Positions 6,205 to 15,942 of a stretch of 52,512 nucleotides of DNA are shown piece by piece. A program made the position numbers and the translations under genes. The stretch is from Deltaproteobacteria bacterium. GTDB taxonomy: Bacteria; Desulfobacterota; Syntrophia; Syntrophales; Smithellaceae. The notes below the pieces were generated by a model. It was not told where the DNA came from, did no database searches, and was given only the letters and a program-made list of their open reading frames with translations. Each line of letters starts with the position of its first letter. Position 1 is the stretch's first letter. Location: NCBI GenBank assembly GCA_025361065.1, contig JANYAY010000180.1:1-52512 (forward strand). Reading direction: 5' to 3'.

Positions 6205-7464
6205 ATGTTACCAGAACTTAAACGTCTGATTGAGCAGATGGGTAAGGACAGAGGTATAGATAAGCAGATCATTACCGAAGCTCTTGAAGCGGCAATGCTT
6301 ACGGCTGCGCGCAAAAAGTTGGGGCAACATGTGGATATCGAAGCTCATTATAATGATGAGGCTGGAGAAATTGAAGTTTTTCAATTCAAAACAGTCGTCG
6401 ATAAGGTGCTTGATCGCGAAACACAGATAGCCAAAGAAGAAGCAAAAAGTACACTTGATGAAGACGCGGAGTCCGGTGACAGCTTAGGAATGAAAATCGA
6501 AACAAGTTCTTTTGGACGTATTGCCGTACAAATGGCCAAGCAAATTATAATTCAACGGGTCAAAGACGCAGAACGCGACAATATTTATGACGAATACAAG
6601 GACAGAAAAGGCGAACTGGTCAACGGCTTTGTTCAGAGATTTGAAGGCGGCAGCATTATTGTGAACCTGGGACGGGCAGAAGGTGTCTTGCCACCCGTAG
6701 AACAGATTCATCGCGAAACCTATAAACGTGGCGAAAGAATTCGTTCTTATATTGTTGACGTAAAAAAGAACGCCAAAGGATCACAAATACTTTTATCGCG
6801 CACCCATCCATCCTTCTTGAAGGCTCTTTTTGAAGTTGAAGTTCCGGAAATTTCCGAAGGGCTGATTGATATTGTGAGCGTGGTCAGAGAACCGGGGAAA
6901 CGTGGAAAAATATCCGTCAAAGCCAAAGACAAAGATATTGATCCGGTTGGCGCCTGCGTCGGAATGAGAGGCTCACGTGTCCAGAGTGTCGTTCAGGAAT
7001 TACGTGGTGAAAAGATTGATATTATTCCTTACACGGAAGATGCTGCTAAATACGTAAGCAGTGCTTTATCTCCGGCCAAGGTTAACCGTGTATTTATTGA
7101 CGATGAAAACCGGACCATGACAGTAATCGTCCCTGATGACCAGCTTTCACTGGCTATCGGCAAAAACGGGCAAAATGTTCGTCTGGCCGTCAAGTTGACC
7201 GGATGGAAAATTGATATGAAAAGTGAAACAATGGCTGCCGCAAAAGATGAAGAAGGTCATAAGGTTCTGGAAGAAATTACAGGTATTGAACCGGCGATGG
7301 CCGAAAATATTTTCGGCAAGGGAATTAAAAGCATTGCAATGCTGGCCGTGGCTGAACCGGAAATGTTGTCTTCGATTCCTGGTGTGGGTGAAGCAATGGC
7401 TAAGCAGTGGATTGAAGACGCCGGCAAAATTTTAGATAAAGAAGCAAACAGTAAAAGATCTTAG
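6205..7464 (+). CDS. nusA: Transcription termination/antitermination factor NusA
   Basis: The 419-residue protein binds RNA polymerase and nascent RNA to control pausing, termination and antitermination. The N-terminal RNA-polymerase-binding domain covers about residues 1-125. The S1 domain (GELVNGFVQRFEGGSIIVNL) covers about 132-200, the paired KH domains about 230-350 (GACVGMRGSRVQ and LAIGKNGQNVRLA), and a C-terminal helix-hairpin-helix-like module (ISSIPGVGEAMAKQ-type region) ends the protein. The second acidic repeat of E. coli NusA is absent, so the protein is shorter, as is common outside gammaproteobacteria. A GGAGG site precedes the ATG. Confidence 0.96.
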   Translation: MLPELKRLIEQMGKDRGIDKQIITEALEAAMLTAARKKLGQHVDIEAHYNDEAGEIEVFQFKTVVDKVLDRETQIAKEEAKSTLDEDAESGDSLGMKIETSSFGRIAVQMAKQIIIQRVKDAERDNIYDEYKDRKGELVNGFVQRFEGGSIIVNLGRAEGVLPPVEQIHRETYKRGERIRSYIVDVKKNAKGSQILLSRTHPSFLKALFEVEVPEISEGLIDIVSVVREPGKRGKISVKAKDKDIDPVGACVGMRGSRVQSVVQELRGEKIDIIPYTEDAAKYVSSALSPAKVNRVFIDDENRTMTVIVPDDQLSLAIGKNGQNVRLAVKLTGWKIDMKSETMAAAKDEEGHKVLEEITGIEPAMAENIFGKGIKSIAMLAVAEPEMLSSIPGVGEAMAKQWIEDAGKILDKEANSKRS

Positions 7465-7504
7465 CGCTTCACTATTGAGAAATTTAATTTAGGGAGTTTC
7501 GTGC

Positions 7505-10096
7505 ATGCCTAAAAAGCGAGTTTATGAGTTGGCCAAAGAACTGGGCCTCGAAAATAAAGATCTGATCACACATCTGGAAAGAATCGGTATTACAGTCAAA
7601 TCTCATTCCAGTTCTTTAGAAGATGACGAGGTGGAAAGAATAAAGAGTGATTTGCTGGCTAAAGAGCCAAGGCAAGTTGTCGAGGAAAGAATAAAATCCA
7701 CAGTTATTCGCCGGCGCGCTGTTCGTACTCCTTTAGAAGAAACTAAAGACTCAGAAGAGATAGAAGTAAAGGCCGAGATACAGGCCCAACAGGAACAAGA
7801 AGAGAGAAAAGAAATATCTCCGGAAGTGACCGCTCATGCTGAAGTTGCCGCGGCAGAGGCGGTATTAGTTTCGCCCGAGAAAGAAGAACCCACCCGAGAA
7901 TCAGGTGTAGAGAAGGTTGAAGCTAAGACTAAAACTAAGGTAGACGCTGAAGCCGGTATTAATGCAACGGTAGTAGAAAAACCAAAGCCACAGATTATTC
8001 CTGTTCGGCCACCGGTAATTTCTAAACACAGAATTATGAAGGTGGAACCGAAAAAAGAAATTCCAGCGAAATTACCATTAAAGCCCGGCGAGAAAGCAGC
8101 TATCCCTCCGGCGGAAAAACCAATAAAGAGAGAATTTGAAAAACCAAAGAAAAAGGGTAAGGTGCCGGTTGAGGTGCTTATCGAAGAGGATAAAGAAGCG
8201 CCGCGCCGCAAAGTCTTAGAGAAAAAAATTGAAAAGAAGTTGCGCAAGCAGGATGACGACAGAGAAGTAATTTTTGCCAAATGGCGGGATGATAAAAAAG
8301 CAGCTCCCGTCAAGATGAAGAAAACGGAAATTACCGTGCCCAAAGCCATTAAGCGTCGAATTAAAATTGGCGAAACAATTTCCGTCGGTGATCTCGCCAA
8401 GAGAATGGGCGTTAAGGCCAGTGAAGTAATAAATAAATTAATGGCAATGGGCGTTATGGCTACGATTAATCAGTCGATTGATTATGATATTGCTATATTG
8501 ATTGCGACTGAATTCAGATTTCAAGTCGAACAGGCCGAAGCCGAGTTTGATGAATCCATTTTGAATACACAGATAGCACCGGAAGGTCTCAAACCCCGCG
8601 CTCCGGTTGTAACAATCATGGGACATGTGGATCATGGGAAAACATCTCTTCTGGATGTTATCCGTCAAACCAATGTTATTGCCGGTGAAGCAGGGGGTAT
8701 TACCCAGGCCATCGGCGCTTATCATGTCAATATTAATAACCGCGACATAGTTTTTCTAGATACTCCGGGCCACGAAGCATTTACCGCTATGCGTGCCCGC
8801 GGTGCGCAGGTAACGGATATAGTTGTTCTTGTTGTTGCCGCCGATGACGGTGTTATGGGGCAAACCATTGAAGCTATCAATCATTCCAAAGTTGCCGGAG
8901 TGCCCATTATTGTCGCCATCAATAAAATTGATAAACCGGGTGCCGAGCCGGAAAAGATCAAGCAGTCCCTGACCGAGCACGGCTTATTGTCCGAGCAGTG
9001 GGGCGGCGATACCATCTTCTGCGAAGTTTCCGCTAAAAAGAAAATCGGGATCGAAAGTCTATTGGAGATGATCTTATTGCAAGCTGATGTTTTAGAACTT
9101 AAAGCCGATCCTGATCGTTTTGCCCGTGGGGTCATTATTGAAGCCAAATTGGATCGTGGTCGCGGTCCCGTCGCTACTGTTCTGATTCAGCAAGGTACTC
9201 TGCACGAAGGAGATGCCTTTGTATCGAAAACGGAATCCGGACGTGTAAGGGCCATGAATAATGATCAGGGGAAGCGGGTAAAAGAAGCCGGACCATCCAC
9301 ACCTGTTGAAGTTATCGGCTTTTCCAATGTTCCCCAGACGGGAGCGGAATTTTTTGTCGTTGAAGACGAAAAGAAAGCGCGCAATATCGCGGACTTCTGG
9401 TCAAGAAAAGCCAGAGAAAAAGAACTTTCCGCTTCTTCGAAGATTACATTAGAACAATTATACCAAAAGATAAAAGAAGGTGTGAAAGACTTCAATGTTA
9501 TCATTAAGGGCGACGTGCAAGGTTCGATCGAAGCTATTGCCGATGCCTTACACAAGCTTTCCACGGAAGATGTCCAAATGAAGCTTATTCATAGTTCCGC
9601 CGGCGCCATCACTGAGACAGACGTCATGTTGGCTTCCGCTTCCAATGCGATCATTATCGGATTTAATGTCCGTCCGGATGCGCGCGTGGTAGAAATTGCC
9701 CAAGCCGAAGGTGTGGAAATAAAGCTTTATGATATTATTTACAATATTATTGCCGATGTCCGGGCGGCAATGGAAGGGTTGTTGGAACCGGAATACAAAG
9801 AAGTAGTTCTGGGCCGCGCCGAAGTACGCGAAACTTTTAAAGTACCGAAAGTGGGCACTATTGCCGGCTGCTATGTTACCGATGGCAAAATTACCCGTAA
9901 TGCCGGCTTGAAGTTGGTCCGTGACAGCATAGTGATTTTTGATGGTAAAATTCTTTCGCTGAGGCGTTTCAAAGACGATGCCAAAGAAGTGCTAACCGGT
10001 TTCGAATGTGGTATCGGCATCGAAGGTTTTAACGATATCCATATCGGCGATGTTATTGAAGCTTATACGACGGAAAAACTGGAACGAAAACTGTAG
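7505..10096 (+). CDS. infB: Translation initiation factor IF-2
   Basis: The 863-residue GTPase delivers initiator tRNA to the 30S subunit. The N-terminal IF2 module ([17 protein letters not shown]) is followed by a long charged, low-complexity linker (about 60-270) and a second IF2N-like module near 290. The G domain starts near residue 370 with [12 protein letters not shown] (G1), then DTPGHEAF (G3), NKID (G4) and SAK (G5). Domains II, III and IV follow, ending in HIGDVIEAY. The ATG at 7505 lies 40 bases after nusA. The linker composition gives a long antisense open frame, which is not a gene. Confidence 0.96.
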   Translation: MPKKRVYELAKELGLENKDLITHLERIGITVKSHSSSLEDDEVERIKSDLLAKEPRQVVEERIKSTVIRRRAVRTPLEETKDSEEIEVKAEIQAQQEQEERKEISPEVTAHAEVAAAEAVLVSPEKEEPTRESGVEKVEAKTKTKVDAEAGINATVVEKPKPQIIPVRPPVISKHRIMKVEPKKEIPAKLPLKPGEKAAIPPAEKPIKREFEKPKKKGKVPVEVLIEEDKEAPRRKVLEKKIEKKLRKQDDDREVIFAKWRDDKKAAPVKMKKTEITVPKAIKRRIKIGETISVGDLAKRMGVKASEVINKLMAMGVMATINQSIDYDIAILIATEFRFQVEQAEAEFDESILNTQIAPEGLKPRAPVVTIMGHVDHGKTSLLDVIRQTNVIAGEAGGITQAIGAYHVNINNRDIVFLDTPGHEAFTAMRARGAQVTDIVVLVVAADDGVMGQTIEAINHSKVAGVPIIVAINKIDKPGAEPEKIKQSLTEHGLLSEQWGGDTIFCEVSAKKKIGIESLLEMILLQADVLELKADPDRFARGVIIEAKLDRGRGPVATVLIQQGTLHEGDAFVSKTESGRVRAMNNDQGKRVKEAGPSTPVEVIGFSNVPQTGAEFFVVEDEKKARNIADFWSRKAREKELSASSKITLEQLYQKIKEGVKDFNVIIKGDVQGSIEAIADALHKLSTEDVQMKLIHSSAGAITETDVMLASASNAIIIGFNVRPDARVVEIAQAEGVEIKLYDIIYNIIADVRAAMEGLLEPEYKEVVLGRAEVRETFKVPKVGTIAGCYVTDGKITRNAGLKLVRDSIVIFDGKILSLRRFKDDAKEVLTGFECGIGIEGFNDIHIGDVIEAYTTEKLERKL

Positions 10097-10116
10097 CAGG
10101 CCGTTGAGTAAATATT

Positions 10117-10455
10117 ATGGTTATCGGCTACGGAATAATTCAATTACGAATTCCGGAAAGTGGTTCTTTGAAAGAAAAAAGAAGCATTTTGAGCAAAATC
10201 ATCAAGCGGACACAAAACGAGTTTAACGTTTCCATTGCGGAAATTGGCGATTTGGACAACCATAAATTGGCGAAAATCAGCTTTGCATTTGTCGGCAATG
10301 ATTCGCGCTATATAAACGGCAAGGTTGATCATCTGCTTACATTTGTTGATAATCTGCGGGCCGCGGAAATGGTAAACAGTAAAATTGAAATTATGGTCGT
10401 CTCCGATTTTCTGGAAGAGACTAATTGGGATACGGGCAAGTACGATGAACTTTAA
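10117..10455 (+). CDS. DUF503 family protein (YlxP-like)
   Basis: The 112-residue protein matches DUF503: GIIQLRIPESGSLKEKRSIL at the N-terminus, VSIAEIGDLDNHKLAKISFA in the middle and DFLEETNW near the end. Family members sit between infB and rbfA in many bacteria, exactly as here, and are thought to take part in ribosome maturation or RNA binding; the function is not well established. It overlaps rbfA by 11 bp, showing translational coupling. Start ATG 10117 lies 20 bases after the infB stop. Confidence 0.88.
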   Translation: MVIGYGIIQLRIPESGSLKEKRSILSKIIKRTQNEFNVSIAEIGDLDNHKLAKISFAFVGNDSRYINGKVDHLLTFVDNLRAAEMVNSKIEIMVVSDFLEETNWDTGKYDEL

Positions 10456-10804
10456 AAGAGCAGACAGGGTGGCCGAATTGATTATGGCCGAGCTATCCGA
10501 TATAATATTCAAGCAAGTTAAGGATCCGCGAGTCCATGCGATAACCATTACCTCGGCGAAGGTGACAGACGATCTGCGCAATGCCAAAATTTATTTTGTA
10601 GAAATGGGTAAAGATGATTGTTCGCCGGAAGTTAAAGCGGGCTTGGTGAATGCCTCCAGTTTTGTCCGCCGGGAATTAGGCAAAAGATTGCAGTTACGCT
10701 GTGTTCCCGAAATTATGTTTGTTCATGACCAGTCATTTGGGTACGGTAACCGGATAGATAAGCTCCTGGCGGATATCGCTAAGGAAGAAAAAGAAAATGA
10801 TTAA
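10445..10804 (+). CDS. rbfA: 30S ribosome-binding factor RbfA
   Basis: The 119-residue protein is a KH-like cold-adaptation factor that binds immature 30S subunits and helps process the 16S rRNA 5' end. Family motifs are RADRVAELIMAELSDII, VKDPRVHAITITSAKVTDDL, AKIYFVEMG and a C-terminal FVHDQSFGYGNRIDKLL. I chose ATG 10445 because the preceding codons in this frame are foreign to the family. The start lies inside the DUF503 gene and its end overlaps nrnA by 8 bp, so all three are tightly coupled. Confidence 0.95.
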   Translation: MNFKRADRVAELIMAELSDIIFKQVKDPRVHAITITSAKVTDDLRNAKIYFVEMGKDDCSPEVKAGLVNASSFVRRELGKRLQLRCVPEIMFVHDQSFGYGNRIDKLLADIAKEEKEND

Positions 10805-11747
10805 AGATATTATTAAAGCCATCAATGAAGGACAAAGCTTTCTCATAACCTCCCATGTCCGGCTCGATGGTGATGCGCTTGGTTCGGAACTGGCTCTTTA
10901 TCTTATGCTCCGGGATTTGGGGAAAAAGGCAGTCGTATATAATCAGGATAGTACACCGGAACATTACCGGTTTTTGCCGGCTTCACAAAACATTGTTCAT
11001 GAACTGGGCGCCATAAAACAATACGAGGCCGCTTTTATACTTGATTGCAGTGAGCTTACGCGCATAGGTGATCAAACAGAGAAATTTGGTAAAATAAAAA
11101 AACTGATTAATATTGATCATCATGTTTCCAATGGCGGTTTTTGTGAGATAAAATTGATCGATGCTCAGGCCAGCTCAACAGGCGAATTAATTTTCCGTCT
11201 GATGAAAGAAATGGGTATCACAATGACCAAAGATATTTGCACCAATTTATATGCGGCAATTCTTACGGATACAGGTGGCTTCCGTTACTCCAACACACAT
11301 GAGGATGCACTTCGGGCGGCGGGAACATTAGTGGAAAATGGTGCTGATCCACAATGGATTTCGGAAAATATTTACGAAAGCGATCCTCCGGCCAAGCTAA
11401 AATTGCTGGCCAAAACACTGGAGACACTATCCCTTGATCTGACAATGAAAGTGGGTTCGCTCGTTGTGACCCGGGAAATGCTGCAGGAAACGGGAGCATC
11501 ACTTGATTACACGGATGGTTTTGTAGACATTCCCCGTGCCGTGCAGGGAATTGCAATCTCGGTGCTTTATACCCAGATGGCGAGCAATGGTTTTAAGCTC
11601 AGCTTACGTTCCAAGGGTAAAGTTAACGTAGAAAAAATAGCAAAAAAGTTCGGCGGTGGCGGTCACGTTAACGCTGCTGCCTGCCGAATTGAAGGTGATA
11701 TAGAGTCAATTAAATTTAAGATTATGCAAGCAATTAAGGAATTATAA
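10797..11747 (+). CDS. nrnA: DHH family oligoribonuclease/pAp phosphatase NrnA
   Basis: The 316-residue phosphoesterase degrades short oligoribonucleotides and usually also 3'-phosphoadenosine 5'-phosphate (or c-di-AMP breakdown products). Metal-binding motifs are present: SHVRLDGDALGSELAL near residues 19-34, VLDCSELTRIGD-like AFILDCSELTRIGD, NIDHHVSN (the DHH motif) and TDTGGFRYSNT. The C-terminal DHHA1 motif is GGGGHVNAAAC. The first motif has SH rather than DH or GH before the aspartates, a normal family variation. Start ATG 10797 overlaps the rbfA end. Cytoplasmic. Confidence 0.92.
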   Translation: MIKDIIKAINEGQSFLITSHVRLDGDALGSELALYLMLRDLGKKAVVYNQDSTPEHYRFLPASQNIVHELGAIKQYEAAFILDCSELTRIGDQTEKFGKIKKLINIDHHVSNGGFCEIKLIDAQASSTGELIFRLMKEMGITMTKDICTNLYAAILTDTGGFRYSNTHEDALRAAGTLVENGADPQWISENIYESDPPAKLKLLAKTLETLSLDLTMKVGSLVVTREMLQETGASLDYTDGFVDIPRAVQGIAISVLYTQMASNGFKLSLRSKGKVNVEKIAKKFGGGGHVNAAACRIEGDIESIKFKIMQAIKEL

Positions 11748-11753
11748 TTATAT

Positions 11754-12695
11754 ATGGATGGGGTCGTTATTATCGACAAGCCGGCGGGTCTTACATCACA
11801 TGATGTTGTCGCCCAAGTAAAAAAAATATTGGGTGCTAAAAAAGTTGGCCATACGGGAACCCTTGATCCCATGGCAACGGGAGTTCTTCCTGTTTGTCTG
11901 AATGAAGCGACCAAACTGGCCAGGTTTTTATCTGATGACAGCAAGGAATATCGGGCGACAATGTTGCTCGGTGTTCAAACGGATACACTGGATACGGATG
12001 GGAAAATTACCGGCCAGTCTGATAATATAGTGTCGGTTGAAGAAATTCGGGCAGCATTAACCCGGATGGTGGGTAAAATCAAACAGGTACCTCCGGCATA
12101 TTCGGCAATTAAACATTGCGGAGAGCCTTTGTACAAATGGGCACGCAAGGGGATTATCATTGAAACGGAGCCGCGGGAAGTGGAAATCCAATACATTATC
12201 GTAGAGGATATTGCTTACCCCCGGGTAACTTTCCGGGTTGCCTGTTCCAAGGGAACATACATCAGAACTTTATGTGCCGATATCGGTAATCTGCTCGGTT
12301 GTGGAGCCTGTTTATGCAGCCTACGCCGGCTGCGTAGCGGTTTTTTTTCGGAAGATATGGCTATTCCCCTGGCAGATAGTTCACCTCAGGAAAAGAGGCG
12401 TGAACTTTTGGAAAAGCTGTTGCCGATGGCAAAGCTGTTACCTTTGTTGACTTCCATTCAAGTTGAAGATGGCTTTGTCAATAAGTTGCGCGACGGATTT
12501 CAGCCTTCTGTGGAGACCATGAAGGCCCATGTTCTCCCTTTTCTGGAAACGGGGGATATGGTAAAGTTCATTAACCGCAGCGGTTATCTTGTTGCCATAG
12601 TAGAAATGGTGACACCGGTGAGCAATTTCTCTGTCATTGACGAAAAATGTCAGGCAGCCAGGATTGTGCGAGTTTTTAACAATGTTCAAAACTGA
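11754..12695 (+). CDS. truB: tRNA pseudouridine(55) synthase TruB
   Basis: The 313-residue enzyme makes pseudouridine 55 in the T loop of tRNAs. The N-terminal IDKPAGLTSHDVV and the catalytic loop VGHTGTLDPMATGVL, with Asp38 as nucleophile, are intact. Later motifs are VPPAYSAIKHCGEPLYKWAR and FRVACSKGTYIRTLCADIG. The C-terminal ~90 residues form a PUA-like domain. It starts 6 bases after nrnA and is followed by rpsO after 49 bp, the standard order of this operon. Confidence 0.95.
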   Translation: MDGVVIIDKPAGLTSHDVVAQVKKILGAKKVGHTGTLDPMATGVLPVCLNEATKLARFLSDDSKEYRATMLLGVQTDTLDTDGKITGQSDNIVSVEEIRAALTRMVGKIKQVPPAYSAIKHCGEPLYKWARKGIIIETEPREVEIQYIIVEDIAYPRVTFRVACSKGTYIRTLCADIGNLLGCGACLCSLRRLRSGFFSEDMAIPLADSSPQEKRRELLEKLLPMAKLLPLLTSIQVEDGFVNKLRDGFQPSVETMKAHVLPFLETGDMVKFINRSGYLVAIVEMVTPVSNFSVIDEKCQAARIVRVFNNVQN

Positions 12696-12744
12696 CAGAT
12701 AAAATTTAGATAACAAGGAATTAATCAATAGGGAGGAAAAAAGC

Positions 12745-13011
12745 GTGTTAACTACCGAAAAAAGAACAATAATTATTGGAGAATACCGGCTTCATGAAAA
12801 AGATACGGGATCTCCGGAAGTCCAGATCGCACTGCTCAGCGCGCGGATCGAATATCTCACTGAACATTTTAAGTCTCATAAAAAAGATCACCATTCCCGT
12901 CGTGGTCTTTTGAAGCTTGTCGGGCAGAGAAGAAGACTTCTTAATTATATTAAAGATAATGATGTCGAGCGATACAGAAGTGTAATTAAACGTCTGGGAC
13001 TCAGGAAGTAA
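12745..13011 (+). CDS. rpsO: 30S ribosomal protein S15
   Basis: The 88-residue protein binds 16S rRNA helices 20-22. It shows the S15 motifs [38 protein letters not shown] and RRRLLNYIK. The start is GTG at 12745, chosen by length and by the strong GGGAGG seven or so bases upstream. In many bacteria S15 represses its own mRNA; I could not recognise the pseudoknot here. It is followed by a long hairpin and pnp. Confidence 0.96.
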   Translation: MLTTEKRTIIIGEYRLHEKDTGSPEVQIALLSARIEYLTEHFKSHKKDHHSRRGLLKLVGQRRRLLNYIKDNDVERYRSVIKRLGLRK

Positions 13012-13017
13012 GTACCT

Positions 13018-13105
13018 ATTCAAGGACGGAAGGCAATAGCTGATCCGATTGGCTACAGCAGTTGATCTGCTGGGAGCAGTCGGCTATTGCATTTCGCCCT
13101 TGAAT
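13018..13105 (+). promoter_or_regulatory. rpsO-pnp intercistronic double stem-loop
   Basis: ATTCAAGG (13018-13025) pairs with CCTTGAAT (13098-13105), and GCAATAGC (13033-13040) pairs with GCTATTGC (13083-13090). About five more pairs join these arms, giving roughly 21 pairs out of 23 positions. Inside is a second hairpin, CAGCAG-TTGAT-CTGCTG (13056-13072). No U-tract follows. In E. coli the same junction carries an RNase III-cleaved stem used for pnp autoregulation, so a similar role is likely. Confidence 0.7.
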
Positions 13106-13146
13106 ATCTGATTGCCAGTACATATGAGGAAAATGGAGGAAAATAA

Positions 13147-15267
13147 ATGAGCAATATATTTAGTGCAGATTTTGCCGGTCGCAGTATTTCCCTGAAGACG
13201 AATTACGTTGCCGGTCAGGCTGACGGTTCAGTACTGGTTTATTATGGTGATACGGTAGTTCTGGTAACCGCGGTTTCTTTAAAAGGGGCCAGAGCAGGTA
13301 TAGATTTCCTGCCCTTGACTGTTGATTATCAGGAAATGACATATGCCGCAGGAAAAATTCCGGGGGGCTTTTTTAAAAGGGAAGGACGCCTTAATGAACG
13401 TGAAATATTAATATCACGCATAATAGACAGATCAATTCGTCCCCTTTTTCCCAAGGGATACTATTCCGAAACGCAACTGGTAGCCACAGTTCTTTCTGTG
13501 GATAAGGAAAACGATTCGGACATTGCCGCAATGGTGGGAGCATCGGCAGCTTTGGAAATATCCAACATCCCGTTTAAAGGACCGATTGCCGGTGTTCGTA
13601 TTGGAAGGATTAACGGCGAGCTGGTTTGTAACGTCAGTGCCGAGAAAATGCAACAAAGTGAATTAAATATTTTTATGGTAGGCCGAAAAGTTACTCCCAG
13701 CAAATCAGGGCGTGATTATGATGTTGAACTGGTCATGATGGAAGGTGATGCCAAAGAAGTGGCTGAGGACGTCGTTGTTGATGCTATTAAGTTTGGTTTA
13801 GAAGCAATTCGTCCCGTTATTGATTTGCAGGATAAAATGCGGCAGGAAGTGGGCAAGGGAAAAAGGCTGGTAGAGAAAGTTGTGCCTGATGAAGAGCTGA
13901 CGGCAAAAGTCAGTACCGCTGCTTTAGCCGGTCTTACGGAAGGCTACGGTCTGCCACGCAAGCTGGAGCGCTATGGCAAGCTCGATGAAGTACGGGAAAA
14001 AGTTATTAAAGAAATAGGCGCCGATGATGCGGCACTTTGCAAAAAAGTGGCCGGAATTGTTGAAGAAATAGAGCGGCGCATATTGCGCAATATGATTATC
14101 AAGGATAAAAAGAGAATTGACGGCAGATCGTCTGTGGATATCAGACCTATTAGCTCGGAAGTAGGAATTCTGCCCCGTGCTCATGGATCAGCTTTGTTTA
14201 ATCGTGGTGAGACGCAGGCACTGGCTGCTCTAACCTTGGGGACATCTTCCGATGAGCAGCGGTTGGATTATATTGCCGCGGAGGAAAGGCGATCATTTAT
14301 TCTCCATTACAACTTTCCGCCTTATAGCGTTGGTGAGGCAAAGTCTTTACGTAGTCCGGGAAGAAGAGAAATAGGCCATGGAGCTCTGGCACGGAAAGCA
14401 TTAGTCCCTGTTTTACCCTCGGCTGATGTTTTCCCCTATACGATCAGAATCGTTTCTGAAATACTTTCCTCTAACGGCTCATCTTCTATGGCTACTGTTT
14501 GTGGCGGAATTTTATCCCTTATGGATGCAGGAGTTCCGGTAAAAGATGTTGTGGCGGGCATCGCCATGGGTCTCTTAAAAGAAGGAGACGATGTTGTTAT
14601 TTTATCGGATATTCTGGGTGATGAAGATCATGCCGGTGACATGGATTTTAAAGTGTGCGGCACGGAAAAGGGCATTACCGCCATGCAAATGGATATTAAA
14701 ATAGATGGACTTACTGAAGACATTTTGCGCAAAGCTCTGGCCCAGGCGAGGGACGGCCGGGTGCATATCATCGGTAAAATCCGTGAGACGCTGGCTGCAC
14801 CACGTCCGGATATTTCACTTTACGCACCACGTATCACGACGGTAAAGGTTAAAGAAGATCAGGTACGGACGGTTATCGGATCGGGCGGGAAAAATATCCG
14901 GCAGATTATCAGCGAGACTGGTGTTACCATTGACGTAGAAGATGACGGAACGGTAACGATTGCCTCCAGTGATGCCGAAGCGGCAGCCCGTGCGGTGGCC
15001 ATGGTCAAATGGCTTACTGAAGAAGCCGAAGTCGGGAAAATTTACCGTGGTACTGTGAAGAAAATAGTTGATTTTGGAGCCTTTGTCGAAATATTACCGG
15101 GAACCGAAGGGTTGTTGCACATTTCACAGATATCCAAAGAAAGAGTAAACAAGGTTAGTGATGTCCTTAAAGAAGGTGACGAAGTTATGGTAAAGGTCCT
15201 GGAAATGGACAAACAGGGCAAAATTCGCCTTAGCCGGAAAGAGGCAATGGCTGAGGAAGTAAAATAG
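13147..15267 (+). CDS. pnp: Polyribonucleotide nucleotidyltransferase (PNPase)
   Basis: The 706-residue trimeric 3'-to-5' phosphorolytic exoribonuclease takes part in mRNA decay. Two RNase PH domains cover about residues 10-230 and 310-540. The second contains RSPGRREIGHGALARKAL and the active-site region SNGSSSMATVCGG, DEDHAGDMDFKV and GITAMQMDIK. KH (IGSGGKNIRQII, near 577) and S1 (GKIYRGTVKKIVDFGAFVEI, near 630-695) follow. The gene begins after a GGAGG site. The intercistronic stem upstream is a likely target of RNase III or of PNPase itself. Confidence 0.97.
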   Translation: MSNIFSADFAGRSISLKTNYVAGQADGSVLVYYGDTVVLVTAVSLKGARAGIDFLPLTVDYQEMTYAAGKIPGGFFKREGRLNEREILISRIIDRSIRPLFPKGYYSETQLVATVLSVDKENDSDIAAMVGASAALEISNIPFKGPIAGVRIGRINGELVCNVSAEKMQQSELNIFMVGRKVTPSKSGRDYDVELVMMEGDAKEVAEDVVVDAIKFGLEAIRPVIDLQDKMRQEVGKGKRLVEKVVPDEELTAKVSTAALAGLTEGYGLPRKLERYGKLDEVREKVIKEIGADDAALCKKVAGIVEEIERRILRNMIIKDKKRIDGRSSVDIRPISSEVGILPRAHGSALFNRGETQALAALTLGTSSDEQRLDYIAAEERRSFILHYNFPPYSVGEAKSLRSPGRREIGHGALARKALVPVLPSADVFPYTIRIVSEILSSNGSSSMATVCGGILSLMDAGVPVKDVVAGIAMGLLKEGDDVVILSDILGDEDHAGDMDFKVCGTEKGITAMQMDIKIDGLTEDILRKALAQARDGRVHIIGKIRETLAAPRPDISLYAPRITTVKVKEDQVRTVIGSGGKNIRQIISETGVTIDVEDDGTVTIASSDAEAAARAVAMVKWLTEEAEVGKIYRGTVKKIVDFGAFVEILPGTEGLLHISQISKERVNKVSDVLKEGDEVMVKVLEMDKQGKIRLSRKEAMAEEVK

Positions 15268-15303
15268 TATAAATAACTTAAGCACCAGGCAACGGAGAAA
15301 AAT

Positions 15304-15341
15304 CTGTTCTGTATCGGCAGGAAATTGCTGATACAGAACAG
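15304..15341 (+). terminator. Strong stem-loop after pnp
   Basis: CTGTTCTGTATC (15304-15315) pairs perfectly with GATACAGAACAG (15330-15341), and the stem extends inward by GGCA/TGCT. There is no T-run, so it may act as an RNA 3'-end stabiliser or a weak terminator rather than a classical one. It sits in the 152-bp gap between pnp and dut. Confidence 0.5.
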
Positions 15342-15419
15342 TACTCACCAAATATGACCTTTCTTTAATGGACAATAAACTATCAATCTAAAACAAAGAT
15401 ATTCTTCTTTGGAAAGCAA

Positions 15420-15863
15420 ATGATAAAAATGAAAGTTTGTATTCAAAAACTTGCCGGTAATGAGGATATTCCGCTGCCTCGATATATGACTAACCAGGCG
15501 GCGGGCATGGATATTTTTGCGGCAGTTGCCCATGAGGAAATTATAGAACCTGGCGGGAGAAAAAAAATACCAACGGGCATTGCTATCGCCCTGCCTGAAG
15601 GCTTTGAAGCACAAATCAGGCCGCGTAGCGGGCTGGCAATTAAAGAGGGAATTACTCTCTTAAATTCACCGGGCACAATTGATGCGGATTATCGCGGAGA
15701 AATCGCCCTGATTGTGATTAATCATGGGGAAAAGCCTTTTCTTATTCGCCGTGGCCAGCGCCTGGCTCAGATGGTCATTCAAAAAGTCTATCAGGTAGAA
15801 TGGGTAGAAGCTGCAGAATTGCATTCAACGATAAGAGGAGCGGGAGGCTTTGGGCATACATAA
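15420..15863 (+). CDS. dut: Deoxyuridine 5'-triphosphate nucleotidohydrolase (dUTPase)
   Basis: The 147-residue trimeric dUTPase converts dUTP to dUMP and pyrophosphate, keeping uracil out of DNA. All five motifs are present in order: [37 protein letters not shown] and the C-terminal [12 protein letters not shown] 15420 is chosen with a weak GGAAAG site; a second ATG at 15429 would give a protein three residues shorter. It is separated from pnp by a stem-loop and probably belongs to the end of the same gene group. Confidence 0.95.
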   Translation: MIKMKVCIQKLAGNEDIPLPRYMTNQAAGMDIFAAVAHEEIIEPGGRKKIPTGIAIALPEGFEAQIRPRSGLAIKEGITLLNSPGTIDADYRGEIALIVINHGEKPFLIRRGQRLAQMVIQKVYQVEWVEAAELHSTIRGAGGFGHT

Positions 15864-15942
15864 TTTCCCCTTATGTTTTGCAATTGAAATTAAACGGTGG
15901 TATGGAAGCCATACAAAATAGATTACCTGCGATGTTTAAGTT

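Noticed and set aside
7834-8400. A 188-codon minus-strand open frame
   Set aside because: It is the antisense of the charged linker of infB; its Ser/Phe/Ala-rich composition follows from the Lys/Glu codons of the real gene.
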